Positions 16,438 to 25,661 of a DNA stretch of 64,000 nt are shown piece by piece. The stretch spans positions 124,001 to 188,000 of the forward strand of contig NZ_PTXL01000009.1 of assembly GCF_004343775.1 (NCBI RefSeq). Reading direction: 5' to 3'. The DNA is from Burkholderia sp. SRS-46 (GTDB lineage Bacteria > Pseudomonadota > Gammaproteobacteria > Burkholderiales > Burkholderiaceae). A program made the position numbers and the translations under genes. Each line of letters starts with the position of its first letter. The first letter of the stretch is position 1. The notes under the pieces were generated by a model. That model had not been told where the DNA came from, made no database searches, and worked only from the letters and a program-made list of their open reading frames with translations.

Positions 16438-17898
16438 TTATCGACTGGCGACGGCTTCGGACGCCGACCCTTGCCATCCTCCGCCGAGCGCCTTGAACGC
16501 AGCCACCGACGCCCGAGCCGCTTCGGTTTTCGCCTGCACGCGCTCGTCCGATGCGCGCAGCAGGCTTTCATCGGCCTGCAACACTTCGACCAGGCTGACG
16601 ACACCTTTCTGGTACGCCGCGAACGACGCGGCCCTCGCGCGGCCGAGCGAATCGACGCCGTCTGCGAGAACGGCCGCCTGTTCGTCGCGTTTGACAAGTG
16701 CCGAGAACGCGTTCTCGACGTCCTCGGTGGCGTGCAGCGCCGCGAGCCGATACGCAGCCAGCATTTCGGCATCCTGTCCTTTGGCTTGCGCGATCTGCGC
16801 ATTGATTCGGCCGAAGTCGAACAAACGCCAGCGCAGGCCGAGCACGCCGGAAGCCTGGTTCGCGCCGCCGGCAAACAGGTTGCCCGCGCCCATCGTCGTC
16901 GCGCTACCGATCAACCCGCTCAGCGAGAACTTCGGGTAATACTCGGCAATGGCCACGCCGATGCGCGCGTTCGACGCAGCAAGGCGCCGCTCGGCGACGA
17001 TCAGGTCCGGCCGCCGCCTGAGGAGTTCGCCAGGCGTTCCCGTCGCCGCGATCCGCGGTGCAACCGGCACGTCACCGCCGTCGAGCAATTCCGCTCGATA
17101 CGTACCGGGTTGCGAGCCGAGCATCACGTCGAGCGCATTCATCGCCGTGTCCAGCGCCGCTTCGAGTACCGGCACCGTTGCACGAACCTGAGCGAGCGCA
17201 CCTTCGGCCTGCCTGACCTGAAGCTCCGCCGCGAGCCCCTTTCCATACAGCAGATTGATGGTCGACAACAGATCCTGTTCGGTCTGCACCTGATGCCGCG
17301 CGACCTTCAGCCGGCCCTGCAACCCGCGAATCGTGATGTAGATGTCCGCCGTCTGCGCGGCCACGGCAAGGCGCGAGGCGACCGCCGCCGCTTCGGAGGC
17401 CTGATAGTCGGCAAGCGCGGCTTCCCGCCCTCGGCGCAACCCGCCGAACACGTCCAGTTCCCAGCTCGCGTTGAAATCGGCCTCGTAGTCGTTGCCGTGA
17501 CGGTCGAAACCGGGCGCCGAATTCAGCACGCGCCCCATCGGCGTTTCGACCGACTGGTAGACACGCGCGGCTTGACCGGTCACATTGCCCGAAGGCAACA
17601 GTGCTGCATTGGCCGCACCGAGCCCGGCACGCGCTTGCGTGACGCGTGCCGCGGCCTGCGCGAGATCGAGGTTCTGCGCGAGCGCGAGCGTGACGAACCG
17701 GGTCAACTGCGGATCGCCGAAGCCTGTCCACCAAGTCGCGAGCTCCGCCTCGGCCGCCGCGTGCCGCTGCTCCACGGCACTCTGGCCCTGGAAGCGCTGC
17801 GGCATGGCGATGTCCGGACGCACGTAGTCAGGACCGACGGCACATCCCGCCGACAGGAGCGCGGCAAGCACCGCGGCAACGATGGGTTTCGGTAGCAT
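16438..17898 (-). CDS. Efflux outer-membrane factor lipoprotein (NodT/OprM family)
   Basis: This 486-residue protein starts MLPKPIVAAVLAALLSAGCA, a signal peptide with lipobox LSAGC, so Cys19 should be lipidated. It then reads VGPDYVRPDI, typical of RND-associated TolC-like channels. The two repeated outer-membrane-efflux domains are visible (LTRFVTLALAQNLDLAQAAA, and later RIGVAIAEYYPKFSLSGLIG and RRRPDLIVAERRLAASNARI). It would form the trimeric outer-membrane duct for the pump encoded divergently at 18676-22931. The start at 17898 is set by the signal peptide. It shares its upstream region, with a palindromic operator, with the tetR gene at 17976. Confidence 0.92.
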   Translation of the reverse strand: MLPKPIVAAVLAALLSAGCAVGPDYVRPDIAMPQRFQGQSAVEQRHAAAEAELATWWTGFGDPQLTRFVTLALAQNLDLAQAAARVTQARAGLGAANAALLPSGNVTGQAARVYQSVETPMGRVLNSAPGFDRHGNDYEADFNASWELDVFGGLRRGREAALADYQASEAAAVASRLAVAAQTADIYITIRGLQGRLKVARHQVQTEQDLLSTINLLYGKGLAAELQVRQAEGALAQVRATVPVLEAALDTAMNALDVMLGSQPGTYRAELLDGGDVPVAPRIAATGTPGELLRRRPDLIVAERRLAASNARIGVAIAEYYPKFSLSGLIGSATTMGAGNLFAGGANQASGVLGLRWRLFDFGRINAQIAQAKGQDAEMLAAYRLAALHATEDVENAFSALVKRDEQAAVLADGVDSLGRARAASFAAYQKGVVSLVEVLQADESLLRASDERVQAKTEAARASVAAFKALGGGWQGSASEAVASR

Positions 17899-17922
17899 GA
17901 CGGTTTTAGCAAAGATCAGATG

Positions 17923-17946
17923 GTGACTATAATACCAAATAGTCAC
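17923..17946. promoter_or_regulatory. Probable TetR operator in the OMF/tetR divergent promoter
   Basis: GTGACTAT-N8-ATAGTCAC is a perfect 8-bp inverted repeat with an 8-bp spacer. A TATAAT -10-like hexamer (17928-17933) overlaps it. The same architecture, GTGACCAT-N8-ATGGTCAC, recurs at 18607-18630 before the membrane-fusion protein gene. The consensus is GTGACYAT-N8-ATRGTCAC. Confidence 0.78.
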
Positions 17947-17975
17947 TCGTTGTCCATCCCTGCCAGCCGCAACCC

Positions 17976-18593
17976 ATGAAAGAAAACACCTCTTCCCCCG
18001 CTCCCGTGCGCGGCCCGGCCGATCACGATGTGCGGGACCAGATCGTGGCCGCCGCCACCGAGCACTTCAGCCGGTACGGCTATGAAAAGACGACCGTGTC
18101 CGACCTCGCGAAGTCCATCGGTTTCTCGAAGGCCTATATCTACAAGTTCTTCGAGTCGAAACAGGCGATCGGCGAGATGATCTGCGCGAACTGCCTGCAC
18201 GAAATCGAAACCGACGTGCGCGCCGCCGTCGCCGAAGCGGAACTGCCCACCGAAAAGCTGCGGCGCATGTTCAAGGTCTTTACCGAAGCGAGCCTGCGGC
18301 TGTTCTTCCGCGACCGCAAGCTGTACGACATCGCCGCGTCGGCCGCCACCGGCAACTGGCAGTCGGTGCAGGCCTATGAGGCGCGCGTGCAGAAGCTGCT
18401 GCAGGAGGTGCTGCAGGCGGGCCGGCAAAGCGGCGAGTTCGAGCGCAAGACGCCGCTGGACGAAACCGCAACGGCGATCTACCTCGTGATGCGGCCGTAC
18501 CTGAATCCGCTGCTGCTGCAGTACAACCTCGACACGACCGATGCCGCGCCCGCGCAGTTGTCGAGCCTGGTGCTCCGCAGCCTCGCCCCTTGA
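17976..18593 (+). CDS. TetR family regulator of the RND efflux genes
   Basis: This 205-residue TetR-like protein has an HTH at about residues 20-70 (HFSRYGYEKTTVSDLAKSIG followed by FSKAYIYKFFESKQAI) and a C-terminal domain ending in AIYLVMRPYLNPLLLQ. It sits between the divergent outer-membrane factor gene and the MFP-RND operon. Two matching palindromes flank it, one in each control region. The likely role is a local repressor of both transcription units and of itself, released by a pump substrate. The direct evidence is position and operators; the ligand is not predictable. Confidence 0.9.
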   Translation: MKENTSSPAPVRGPADHDVRDQIVAAATEHFSRYGYEKTTVSDLAKSIGFSKAYIYKFFESKQAIGEMICANCLHEIETDVRAAVAEAELPTEKLRRMFKVFTEASLRLFFRDRKLYDIAASAATGNWQSVQAYEARVQKLLQEVLQAGRQSGEFERKTPLDETATAIYLVMRPYLNPLLLQYNLDTTDAAPAQLSSLVLRSLAP

Positions 18594-18606
18594 ACCGACA
18601 CCACTT

Positions 18607-18630
18607 GTGACCATTGACTATTATGGTCAC
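18607..18630. promoter_or_regulatory. Probable TetR operator before the MFP-RND operon
   Basis: GTGACCAT-N8-ATGGTCAC lies 46-69 bp before the MFP start. It has the same arm length and spacing as the operator at 17923-17946 and is thus likely bound by the same TetR protein. Confidence 0.78.
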
Positions 18631-18675
18631 TAGATACACAATGAAAGCCCCGATCACTTCGTCAGTGGGTCTTTC

Positions 18676-19794
18676 ATGGTCCGGCGTCGCCTCGCTCTCC
18701 TCGCAGTCGCTTCGGCGCTGCCCTTCGCGCTAGCCGCCTGCAGCGGAAAAGCGCCTTCCGATCCGCGCACGGAGGCGCCGCTCGTGCGTACCGCCATCGT
18801 GCAGGCGGCCGCGCCAGCGTCCCGCTCGTTTACCGGAACCGTCGCTGCACGCGTGCAGAGCGACCTCGGCTTCCGGGTGTCCGGCAAGGTGCTGGAGCGG
18901 CTCGTCGATACCGGACAGACCGTCCGGCGCGGCCAGCCGCTGATGCGGATCGATCCCGTCGACCTGAAGCTCGCAGCGCGCGCACGCGACGAAGCAGTGG
19001 CCGCAGCACGGGCACGCGCGCGGCAGACCGCCGAGGACGAAGCGCGCTACCGCGACCTGCGCGGTACCGGCGCGATATCGGCATCGGCCTATGACCAGGT
19101 CAAGGCGGCGGCCGATGCCGCGAAGGCTCAGCTGAGCGCCGCCGAAGCCGACGCCGACGTCGCGCGCAATGCGACCGGCTATGCGGAACTCGTCGCGGAC
19201 GGCGACGGCGTCGTGATGGAAACGCTTGCGGAGCCCGGCCAGGTCGTCAACGCCGGCCAGCCGGTCGTGCGACTCGCGCACGCCGGCAGCCGGGAAGCCG
19301 TGATCCAGTTGCCGGAAACGCTGCGCCCCGCGGTCGGCTCCATGGCGCAGGCCGAGCTGTTCGGCAAGCCGGGCTCGAGTGTCCCCGCGACGCTGCGCCA
19401 GCTCTCCGATACCGCGGATGCGCGAACGCGTACTTTCGAAGCGCGCTACGTGCTGCAAGGTACGCTGGCCGCCGCACCGCTGGGCGCGACCGTCACGATC
19501 CGCATACCGGATGATGCACGCGCGACGCCGCAAGCCGGCCTGCAGGTGCCGATCGGCGCGCTGCTGGATGGAGGTAAAGGGCCCGGCGTGTGGGTCGTCG
19601 CAGGCGATCCGGCCAAGGTGGGATGGCAGCCGGTCACGGTCGAACATCTGGATGACGACAGCGCGCGCGTGTCCGGCGCACTCAAGCAAGGCGACCGGGT
19701 CGTCGCGCTCGGTGCGCAGTTGCTGCATGACGGCGAAGCGGTTCGCGTGGCCGCGCAGGCCACCACGGTCGCGCGCGAAGGGGCACAGCCATGA
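18676..19794 (+). CDS. RND efflux periplasmic adaptor (membrane fusion protein)
   Basis: The 372-residue protein has a lipoprotein signal (LALLAVASALPFALAACSGK, lipobox LAAC) and the HlyD/AcrA domain order. The lipoyl half is GFRVSGKVLERLVDTGQTVR with RRGQPLMRIDP, a helical hairpin covers about residues 100-165, and the second lipoyl half is DGVVMETLAEPGQVVNAGQP. A beta barrel and membrane-proximal part follow. It would join the inner-membrane permease to the outer-membrane channel in the periplasm. Its stop overlaps the permease start by ATGA, showing coupling. A TetR-type operator precedes it. Confidence 0.92.
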   Translation: MVRRRLALLAVASALPFALAACSGKAPSDPRTEAPLVRTAIVQAAAPASRSFTGTVAARVQSDLGFRVSGKVLERLVDTGQTVRRGQPLMRIDPVDLKLAARARDEAVAAARARARQTAEDEARYRDLRGTGAISASAYDQVKAAADAAKAQLSAAEADADVARNATGYAELVADGDGVVMETLAEPGQVVNAGQPVVRLAHAGSREAVIQLPETLRPAVGSMAQAELFGKPGSSVPATLRQLSDTADARTRTFEARYVLQGTLAAAPLGATVTIRIPDDARATPQAGLQVPIGALLDGGKGPGVWVVAGDPAKVGWQPVTVEHLDDDSARVSGALKQGDRVVALGAQLLHDGEAVRVAAQATTVAREGAQP

Positions 19795-22700
19795 GCGAGC
19801 GCCGCTTCAACCTGTCGGCGCTCGCGGTGCGCGAGCGTGCGATCACGCTGTTCCTGATCTGCCTGATTTCCCTCGCAGGGCTCATGTCGTTCTTCAAGCT
19901 GGGCCGCGCGGAAGACCCGGCATTCACCGTCAAGGTGATGACCATCGTCACCGCATGGCCAGGCGCGACCGCTCAGGAAATGCACGACCAGGTTGCCGAA
20001 AAGATCGAAAAGCGCATGCAGGAGCTGCGCTGGTACGACCGCACCGAAACCTACACGCGCCCCGGCCTCGCGTTCACGACGCTGACGTTGCTCGACAGCA
20101 CGCCGCCATCCGAGGTGCAGGAGCAGTTCTATCAGGCGCGCAAGAAGATCGGCGACGTGGCGAACGATCTGCCGGCCGGCGTGATCGGCCCGATGGTCAA
20201 CGACGAATACGCGGACGTCACGTTTGCGCTGTTCGCGCTGAAGGCCAAGGGCGAACCGCAGCGCCTGCTGGTGCGCGATGCGGAGATGCAGCGTCAGCGC
20301 CTGCTGCATGTGCCGGGCGTGAAGAAGGTCGACATCATCGGCGAACAGGCGGAGCGCATCTATGTGCAACTGTCGCACGACCGGCTCGCGACGCTCGGCG
20401 TGAGCCCGCAGGACGTGTTCGCCGCGCTCAACGGACAAAACGCGCTGACGCCAGCCGGCTCCGTCGAGACGCGCGGGCCGGAGATCTTCATTCGCGTGGA
20501 CGGCGCATTCGACAAGCTGCAGAAGATTCGCGACACGCCGATCGTCGCACAGGGCCGCACACTGAAACTGTCAGACATCGCGACCGTCGAACACGGCTAC
20601 GAAGACCCGTCGACGTTCATGATCCGCAACAACGGCGAACCCGCGCTGCTGCTCGGCGTCGTGATGCGCGACGGCTGGAACGGGCTCGACCTCGGCCGTG
20701 CGCTGGACCGGGAAGTCGGCGCGATCAACGCCGAGCTGCCGCTCGGCATGAGCCTGACCAAGGTCACCGACCAGTCCGTGAACATCAGCTCGGCCGTCGA
20801 CGAGTTCATGGTCAAGTTCTTCGCCGCGCTGCTCGTCGTGATGCTGGTGAGCTTCGTCAGCATGGGCTGGCGCGTGGGCCTCGTCGTCGCCGCGGCCGTG
20901 CCGCTGACGCTGGCCGTGGTGTTCGTCGTGATGGCCGCCACCGGCAAGAACTTCGACCGCATCACGCTTGGCTCGCTGATCCTCGCGCTCGGGCTGCTGG
21001 TCGACGACGCGATCATCGCGATCGAAATGATGGTCGTGAAGATGGAGGAAGGCTACGACCGCGTGGCCGCGTCGGCGTACGCGTGGAGCCATACGGCCGC
21101 GCCGATGCTGGCCGGCACGCTGGTCACCGCGGTCGGCTTCATGCCGAACGGCTTCGCGCGCTCCACCGCGGGCGAATATACCAGCAACATGTTCTGGATC
21201 GTCGGGATCGCGCTGATCGCATCGTGGGTCGTTGCAGTGGCCTTCACGCCGTACCTCGGCGTGAAGATGCTGCCGATCCTCAAGAAATTCGAAGGCGGTC
21301 ACGACGCGATCTACGACACGCCCCGCTACAACCGCTTCCGGCAATTGCTGACACGCGTGATCGCCCGCAAGTGGCTCGTCGCCGGTTCGGTCGTCGCGCT
21401 GTTCGTGCTCGCGATTCTCGGCATGGCGGTCGTCAAGAAACAGTTCTTCCCGATCTCCGATCGCCCCGAGGTGCTGATCGAGGTGCAGATGCCGTACGGC
21501 ACGTCGATTTCGCAAACGAGCGCCGCCACGTCGAAGGTCGAGGCGTGGCTCGCGAAGCAGAAGGAAGCGAGGATCGTCACCGCGTACGTCGGCCAGGGCG
21601 CGCCGCGCTTTTATCTGGCGATGGGCCCGGAGCTGCCCGATCCGTCGTTCGCGAAGATCGTGATCCGCACCGACAGCCAGGACGAGCGCGACGCGTTGGA
21701 GGCGCGCCTGCGGCGGGCCATCGCCGACGGCCTTGCGCCCGAAGCGCGCGTGCGTGTGACGCAGCTCGTGTTCGGCCCGTATTCGCCGTTCCCGGTGGCC
21801 TACCGGATCACGGGCCCCGATCCGGACACGCTGCGCGGCATCGCGGCCGACGTCGAGCGCGTGATGAAAGTTAGCCCGATGATGCGCACGGTCAATGCCG
21901 ACTGGGGCACGCGCGCGCCGACGCTGCATTTCACGTTGCAGCAGGATCGCCTGCAGGCAGTCGGGTTGACGTCCAGCGCGGTCGCGCAGCAGCTGCAGTT
22001 CCTGCTGACCGGGGTGCCCGTCACCGCGGTGCGCGAGGATATCCGGACCGTACAGGTGATCGCGCGGTCGGGCGGCGATGCGCGGCTCGACCCGGCGCGG
22101 CTCGACGACTTCACGCTCGCCGGCGCGAACGGGCAGCGCATCCCGCTGTCGCAGGTCGGCAAGGTCGACGTGCGGATGGAAGAGCCGATCATGCGCTGGC
22201 GCGATCGCGTGCCGACGCTCACGGTGCGTGGCGACATCGCCGACGGCTTGCAACCGCCGGACGTGTCGGCTGCGATCACGAAGCAGCTTCAGCCGATCAT
22301 CGCCGCGCTGCCGAGCGGCTATCGAATCGAGGAAGCCGGCTCCATCGAGGAATCCGGCAAGGCCACGAAGGCGATGCTGCCGCTGTTCCCGATCATGCTG
22401 GCGGTCACGCTCGTCATCATCATCTTCCAGGTTCGCTCTATCTCCGCGATGGTGATGGTGTTCATGACGAGCCCGCTCGGCTTGATCGGCGTGGTGCCCA
22501 CGCTGATCCTGTTCCGGCAGCCGTTCGGCATCAATGCGCTGGTCGGCCTCATCGCGCTGTCGGGGATCCTGATGCGCAACACGCTGATCCTGATCGGCCA
22601 GATTCACCAGAACGAACAGGCGGGACTGGATCCGTTCCACGCGGTCGTCGAAGCGACCGTGCAGCGGGCGCGCCCGGTGATCCTGACCGCCATGGCGGCC

Positions 22701-22931
22701 GTGCTCGCGTTCATTCCGCTCACGCATTCGGTGTTCTGGGGAACGCTCGCGTACACGCTGATCGGCGGCACGTTCGCCGGGACGATCCTCACGCTGATGT
22801 TCCTGCCGGCGATGTATGCGATCTGGTTCAGGATCCGGCCCGACCACTCCTCCGCGGCCCGCCACGGCCATGAACCGGCAACGCCCGGCGAGACCGCACT
22901 TCAGCCCGCGCTGCTGGACGCGCGCGATTGA
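19791..22931 (+). CDS. RND efflux transporter permease
   Basis: At 1046 residues this is a full-length AcrB/MexB-type inner-membrane proton-driven pump. The first membrane helix is at about residues 17-36. The periplasmic loops contain conserved porter segments (FYQARKKIGDVANDLPAG). TM4 carries the proton-relay aspartates D405 and D406 in LGLLVDDAIIAIEMM. The second half repeats the pattern, with GLIALSGILMRNTLILIGQI and a final GTLAYTLIGGTFAGTILTLM. The lineage looks closer to the pumps of Pseudomonas and Burkholderia that resemble MexK/TriC than to AcrB, but this is an impression. Together with the adaptor and channel it makes a complete tripartite exporter. Confidence 0.94.
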   Translation: MSERRFNLSALAVRERAITLFLICLISLAGLMSFFKLGRAEDPAFTVKVMTIVTAWPGATAQEMHDQVAEKIEKRMQELRWYDRTETYTRPGLAFTTLTLLDSTPPSEVQEQFYQARKKIGDVANDLPAGVIGPMVNDEYADVTFALFALKAKGEPQRLLVRDAEMQRQRLLHVPGVKKVDIIGEQAERIYVQLSHDRLATLGVSPQDVFAALNGQNALTPAGSVETRGPEIFIRVDGAFDKLQKIRDTPIVAQGRTLKLSDIATVEHGYEDPSTFMIRNNGEPALLLGVVMRDGWNGLDLGRALDREVGAINAELPLGMSLTKVTDQSVNISSAVDEFMVKFFAALLVVMLVSFVSMGWRVGLVVAAAVPLTLAVVFVVMAATGKNFDRITLGSLILALGLLVDDAIIAIEMMVVKMEEGYDRVAASAYAWSHTAAPMLAGTLVTAVGFMPNGFARSTAGEYTSNMFWIVGIALIASWVVAVAFTPYLGVKMLPILKKFEGGHDAIYDTPRYNRFRQLLTRVIARKWLVAGSVVALFVLAILGMAVVKKQFFPISDRPEVLIEVQMPYGTSISQTSAATSKVEAWLAKQKEARIVTAYVGQGAPRFYLAMGPELPDPSFAKIVIRTDSQDERDALEARLRRAIADGLAPEARVRVTQLVFGPYSPFPVAYRITGPDPDTLRGIAADVERVMKVSPMMRTVNADWGTRAPTLHFTLQQDRLQAVGLTSSAVAQQLQFLLTGVPVTAVREDIRTVQVIARSGGDARLDPARLDDFTLAGANGQRIPLSQVGKVDVRMEEPIMRWRDRVPTLTVRGDIADGLQPPDVSAAITKQLQPIIAALPSGYRIEEAGSIEESGKATKAMLPLFPIMLAVTLVIIIFQVRSISAMVMVFMTSPLGLIGVVPTLILFRQPFGINALVGLIALSGILMRNTLILIGQIHQNEQAGLDPFHAVVEATVQRARPVILTAMAAVLAFIPLTHSVFWGTLAYTLIGGTFAGTILTLMFLPAMYAIWFRIRPDHSSAARHGHEPATPGETALQPALLDARD

Positions 22932-22968
22932 TTACTTCGCCCCATTCATCGTATCTAAGGAAACAGCC

Positions 22969-23775
22969 ATGTCGAATTCCACCGTTGTCGTCGTGACCGG
23001 CGTGTCGTCGGGCATCGGGCGCGCCGCAGCAGAACGATTCGCCAAACGCGGGTGCCGTGTGTTCGGCACCGTGCGCAGCATCGCGCGAACGGCGCCGGTT
23101 GCCGGCGTCGAGCTGATCGAGATGGACGTGCGTGACGACGCGTCCGTTCGATCCGGAATCCAGACGATCATCGACCGCGCCGCGCGTATCGACGTGCTCG
23201 TGAACAATGCGGGCACGGGCCTGATCGGCGCGGTGGAGGAAACGTCGGTGGGCGAGGCAGCGGCCCTGTTCGACACCAACGTATTCAGCATCCTGCGTAC
23301 GACCCATGCGGTGCTTCCGCACATGCGGGCGCAACGGCGCGGCCGGATCGTCAATGTCAGCTCGGTGCTCGGCTTCCTGCCGGCGCCGTACATGGGACTC
23401 TATTCGGCATCCAAACATGCGGTGGAGGGTTTGACCGAATCGCTCGATCACGAACTGCGCCAGTTCGGCATTCGCGCGACGTTGGTCGAGCCGTCGTTTA
23501 CGCGGACCAACCTGGACGTCAATGCGCCGCAGGCAAGCGCGCCGATTGCCGATTACGACCGCGAGCGCACGCTTGCGTCGCGCGCCGTCGTCCACAGCGT
23601 GAAAACCGCGCCGCACCCCGAGGGCGTGGCCGCCACCGTCGTCGACGCGGCGCTCGGCGCATGGCGGATGCGGCATACACCTAACGGCGAGGCGTCGCTG
23701 CTGCGCAAGTTGCGGCGCTTCATGCCGGCCGGCCCGGTCGATGCGAGCCTCCGGAAAAAATTCCATCTCGCGTGA
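22969..23775 (+). CDS. Short-chain dehydrogenase/reductase
   Basis: The 268-residue protein is a classical SDR. The nucleotide-binding motif TGVSSGIG is at residues 10-17, NNAG at 78-81, the catalytic Ser near 130, and YSASK with Tyr144 and Lys148. The ATG at 22969 is preceded by a purine-rich TAAGGA. The gene starts 37 bp after the RND permease and is probably in the same operon, so its expression would rise with the pump. The substrate is unknown; the C-terminal part is typical of SDRs acting on lipid-like or ketone substrates. Confidence 0.9.
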   Translation: MSNSTVVVVTGVSSGIGRAAAERFAKRGCRVFGTVRSIARTAPVAGVELIEMDVRDDASVRSGIQTIIDRAARIDVLVNNAGTGLIGAVEETSVGEAAALFDTNVFSILRTTHAVLPHMRAQRRGRIVNVSSVLGFLPAPYMGLYSASKHAVEGLTESLDHELRQFGIRATLVEPSFTRTNLDVNAPQASAPIADYDRERTLASRAVVHSVKTAPHPEGVAATVVDAALGAWRMRHTPNGEASLLRKLRRFMPAGPVDASLRKKFHLA

Positions 23776-23817
23776 CACGGTGGGCCGACGAAACATTCTT
23801 GAACGAGGTATCCGCTA

Positions 23818-24549
23818 TGGAAATCGGCATCATCGGAACTGGCAATATCGGCGGGACACGCCGTGCGGGTCGCGAATTCGAAGGGTCCAGAGGGCGTGCA
23901 GCCCTTCGCAAATGAAATCGGCGCGCTCAACGTCCACGTGGAAGGCGCTGTTCGCGATGTCGACGCGATCATTCTCGCGATTCCGCTGCCGGCGATGGCG
24001 AAGCTGCCGCCGCGTCTGTTCGACGCGGTTCCTGCGCATGTGCCCATCATCGACACCAGCAACTATTACCCCGGCCTGCGCGATCCGCGCATCGCCGACA
24101 TCGACGGCGGCATGCCCGAAAGCGTGTGGGTCTCGCAACGACTCGGTCGTCGCGTGATCAAGACGTTCAACAACATCCTCGCTTATTCGCTCGCCGAGCT
24201 CGGCACGCCGGAAGGAACGCCCGGACGTCTGGCGGTGGCGGTCGCCGGGGACGAAGGCGATGCCAAGCAAGTCGCGATGGCGCTCGTCGATGCGGTCGGC
24301 TTCGACCCTGTGGATGCCGGGTCACTGGCGGAATCGTGGCGGCAGCAGCCGTCGACGCCCGCCTATTGTTGCGACTGGGACGCACCGACGACGCGCGCCG
24401 CGCTTGCCGCGGCGATTCGTGGCGACGCCGCCGCCAAACGCGACCGGATGCCCGAGCAGTTCGCGAAGCTCGGCGCGGATCCGCGCCATGAGGATATTGT
24501 CAGGATGAATCGAACGGCGAATGCGGTCGACGGTTTCGATCCGCGCTAA
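23818..24549 (+). pseudogene. NADPH-dependent F420 reductase-like oxidoreductase, frameshifted by a small deletion
   Basis: The N terminus MEIGIIGTGNIGGT, a GxGxxG Rossmann start, is followed in a different frame by AVRVANSKGPEGVQPFANEI and the rest of the family (IILAIPLPAMAKLPPRLF, NYYPGLRDPRIADIDGGMPE, KTFNNILAYSLAELG). Compared with the family, about ten residues of the first helix are gone at 23858-23865 and the reading frame shifts. Read from 23818 the frame ends after 32 codons. A downstream start at 23863 would give 228 residues lacking the nucleotide-binding motif. The gene is most likely dead. It lies 42 bp after the SDR gene and probably once belonged to that operon. Confidence 0.82.
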
Positions 24550-24654
24550 GCCGTGCGAGCGAGTGTCGTGCAAACGCAGTACCCCGCCGTCGAAGCCCCT
24601 CGCTCGCTAATGGCGGCTTCCGAACCCAGAGAGGACATCAATCTGGCCGACCAA

Positions 24655-24686
24655 AGACGTCCCCGCTCCACCGAGCGGGGACGTCT
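24655..24686. terminator. Hairpin between convergent genes, probable bidirectional terminator
   Basis: AGACGTCCCCGCTC and GAGCGGGGACGTCT form a perfect 14-bp stem around CACC. It lies between the plus-strand oxidoreductase remnant and the minus-strand methyltransferase gene, 17 bp beyond the latter's stop. No clear T-run follows on the plus strand. Confidence 0.6.
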
Positions 24687-24702
24687 CGACCGTTAATTTC
24701 TG

Positions 24703-25566
24703 TCAGCTTGCCGGATTGCGTGCCATGACAATCCAGGCCGCGCCGTTGATCAACACCGACCGTTCGCCGGGTAGGCCCGCGAAGGCGGCACGAACCGCGG
24801 CCGAGGCGCGGGCGCGGATGTCGTCCGGCTGATCAGCGAGCGCACGCGACAGCGGGCCGACCTCGAGCGTCATCGTCACCGCGTCGTCGATCGCAGCGTC
24901 CCGCGTCCTGCCCTCGCCGAACAGGACAGAAGCGTCGAAGGGCGCGATAGCGATATCGGTGAAGCCGGCCGCCGTCAGGATGCGTGCCACGCGCGCCCGG
25001 TCGCCGAACGAAAATGGGCCGGGCGCTTCGGGATCGGGCAGCGCGCTCGGCGGGACGATGCCCTTGAGCGCGCCCATTGGCAGGCGCACCCAATCGTTTT
25101 CGGCCGCGCCGCGCCAGCAGACGAAAGCGACCCGCCCGCCCGGCTTGAGCGCACGACGCATATGAGCGAACGCCGCCGTAGGATCGTCAAAGAACATCAC
25201 CCCGAAGCGCGAGAACAGGATGTCGAACGCAGCCTCGGGCAGCTCGGCGCTGCTGGCGTCGGCCAACTGGAACAGGGCCGCCGTATCCTGTGGTGCAAGC
25301 GCGCACGCTCGGCGGATCAGCGGTTCGGATATGTCCACGCCCAGCACATGCCCCCGCGCGCCGACGCGGGCAGCCAGAGCCAGACTCGACGCGCCCGCGC
25401 CGCAACCGATGTCCAGCACGCGCTCACCCGTCGCGGGCGCGGCGGCTTCTATCGCGGCCTGGCCGAACACCGCCACCATAGCGTCGAGCCGGGCCTGGTT
25501 GGCGACCCAGCGCTCCCCGCCTTGACCATTCCAGTCGCCGACCTGATCGGCAATTTGCTCTGCCAT
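24703..25566 (-). CDS. Class I SAM-dependent methyltransferase
   Basis: The 287-residue protein has the Methyltransf_11/25 fold. Motif I is VLDIGCGAGASSLALAARVG starting at residue 50. Further motifs are VLGVDISEPLIRRA, DASSAELPEAAFDILFSRFG and MFFDDPTAAFAHMRRALKPG. It resembles UbiE/UbiG-like small-molecule methyltransferases but has no feature that fixes the substrate. It follows the thioredoxin-reductase-like gene on the same strand (95 bp gap), and the two may form an operon controlled by the divergent TetR at 26823. The combination of a methyltransferase with a CxxC flavoprotein is worth noting but not diagnostic. Confidence 0.88.
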   Translation of the reverse strand: MAEQIADQVGDWNGQGGERWVANQARLDAMVAVFGQAAIEAAAPATGERVLDIGCGAGASSLALAARVGARGHVLGVDISEPLIRRACALAPQDTAALFQLADASSAELPEAAFDILFSRFGVMFFDDPTAAFAHMRRALKPGGRVAFVCWRGAAENDWVRLPMGALKGIVPPSALPDPEAPGPFSFGDRARVARILTAAGFTDIAIAPFDASVLFGEGRTRDAAIDDAVTMTLEVGPLSRALADQPDDIRARASAAVRAAFAGLPGERSVLINGAAWIVMARNPAS

Positions 25567-25661
25567 GTCATCTCCTTGACTCGACGATCCGTCCTTCGCC
25601 GCGCCGATCTACGCCAACCTTTTGAAGGCGACGGCGCAACGGGAGAAGGGAATCTGTGCTC

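Noticed and set aside
20571..22871. Minus-strand frame of 766 codons opposite the RND permease
   Set aside because: Antisense shadow of a high-GC gene, with Arg/Asp/His-rich composition and no family motifs.
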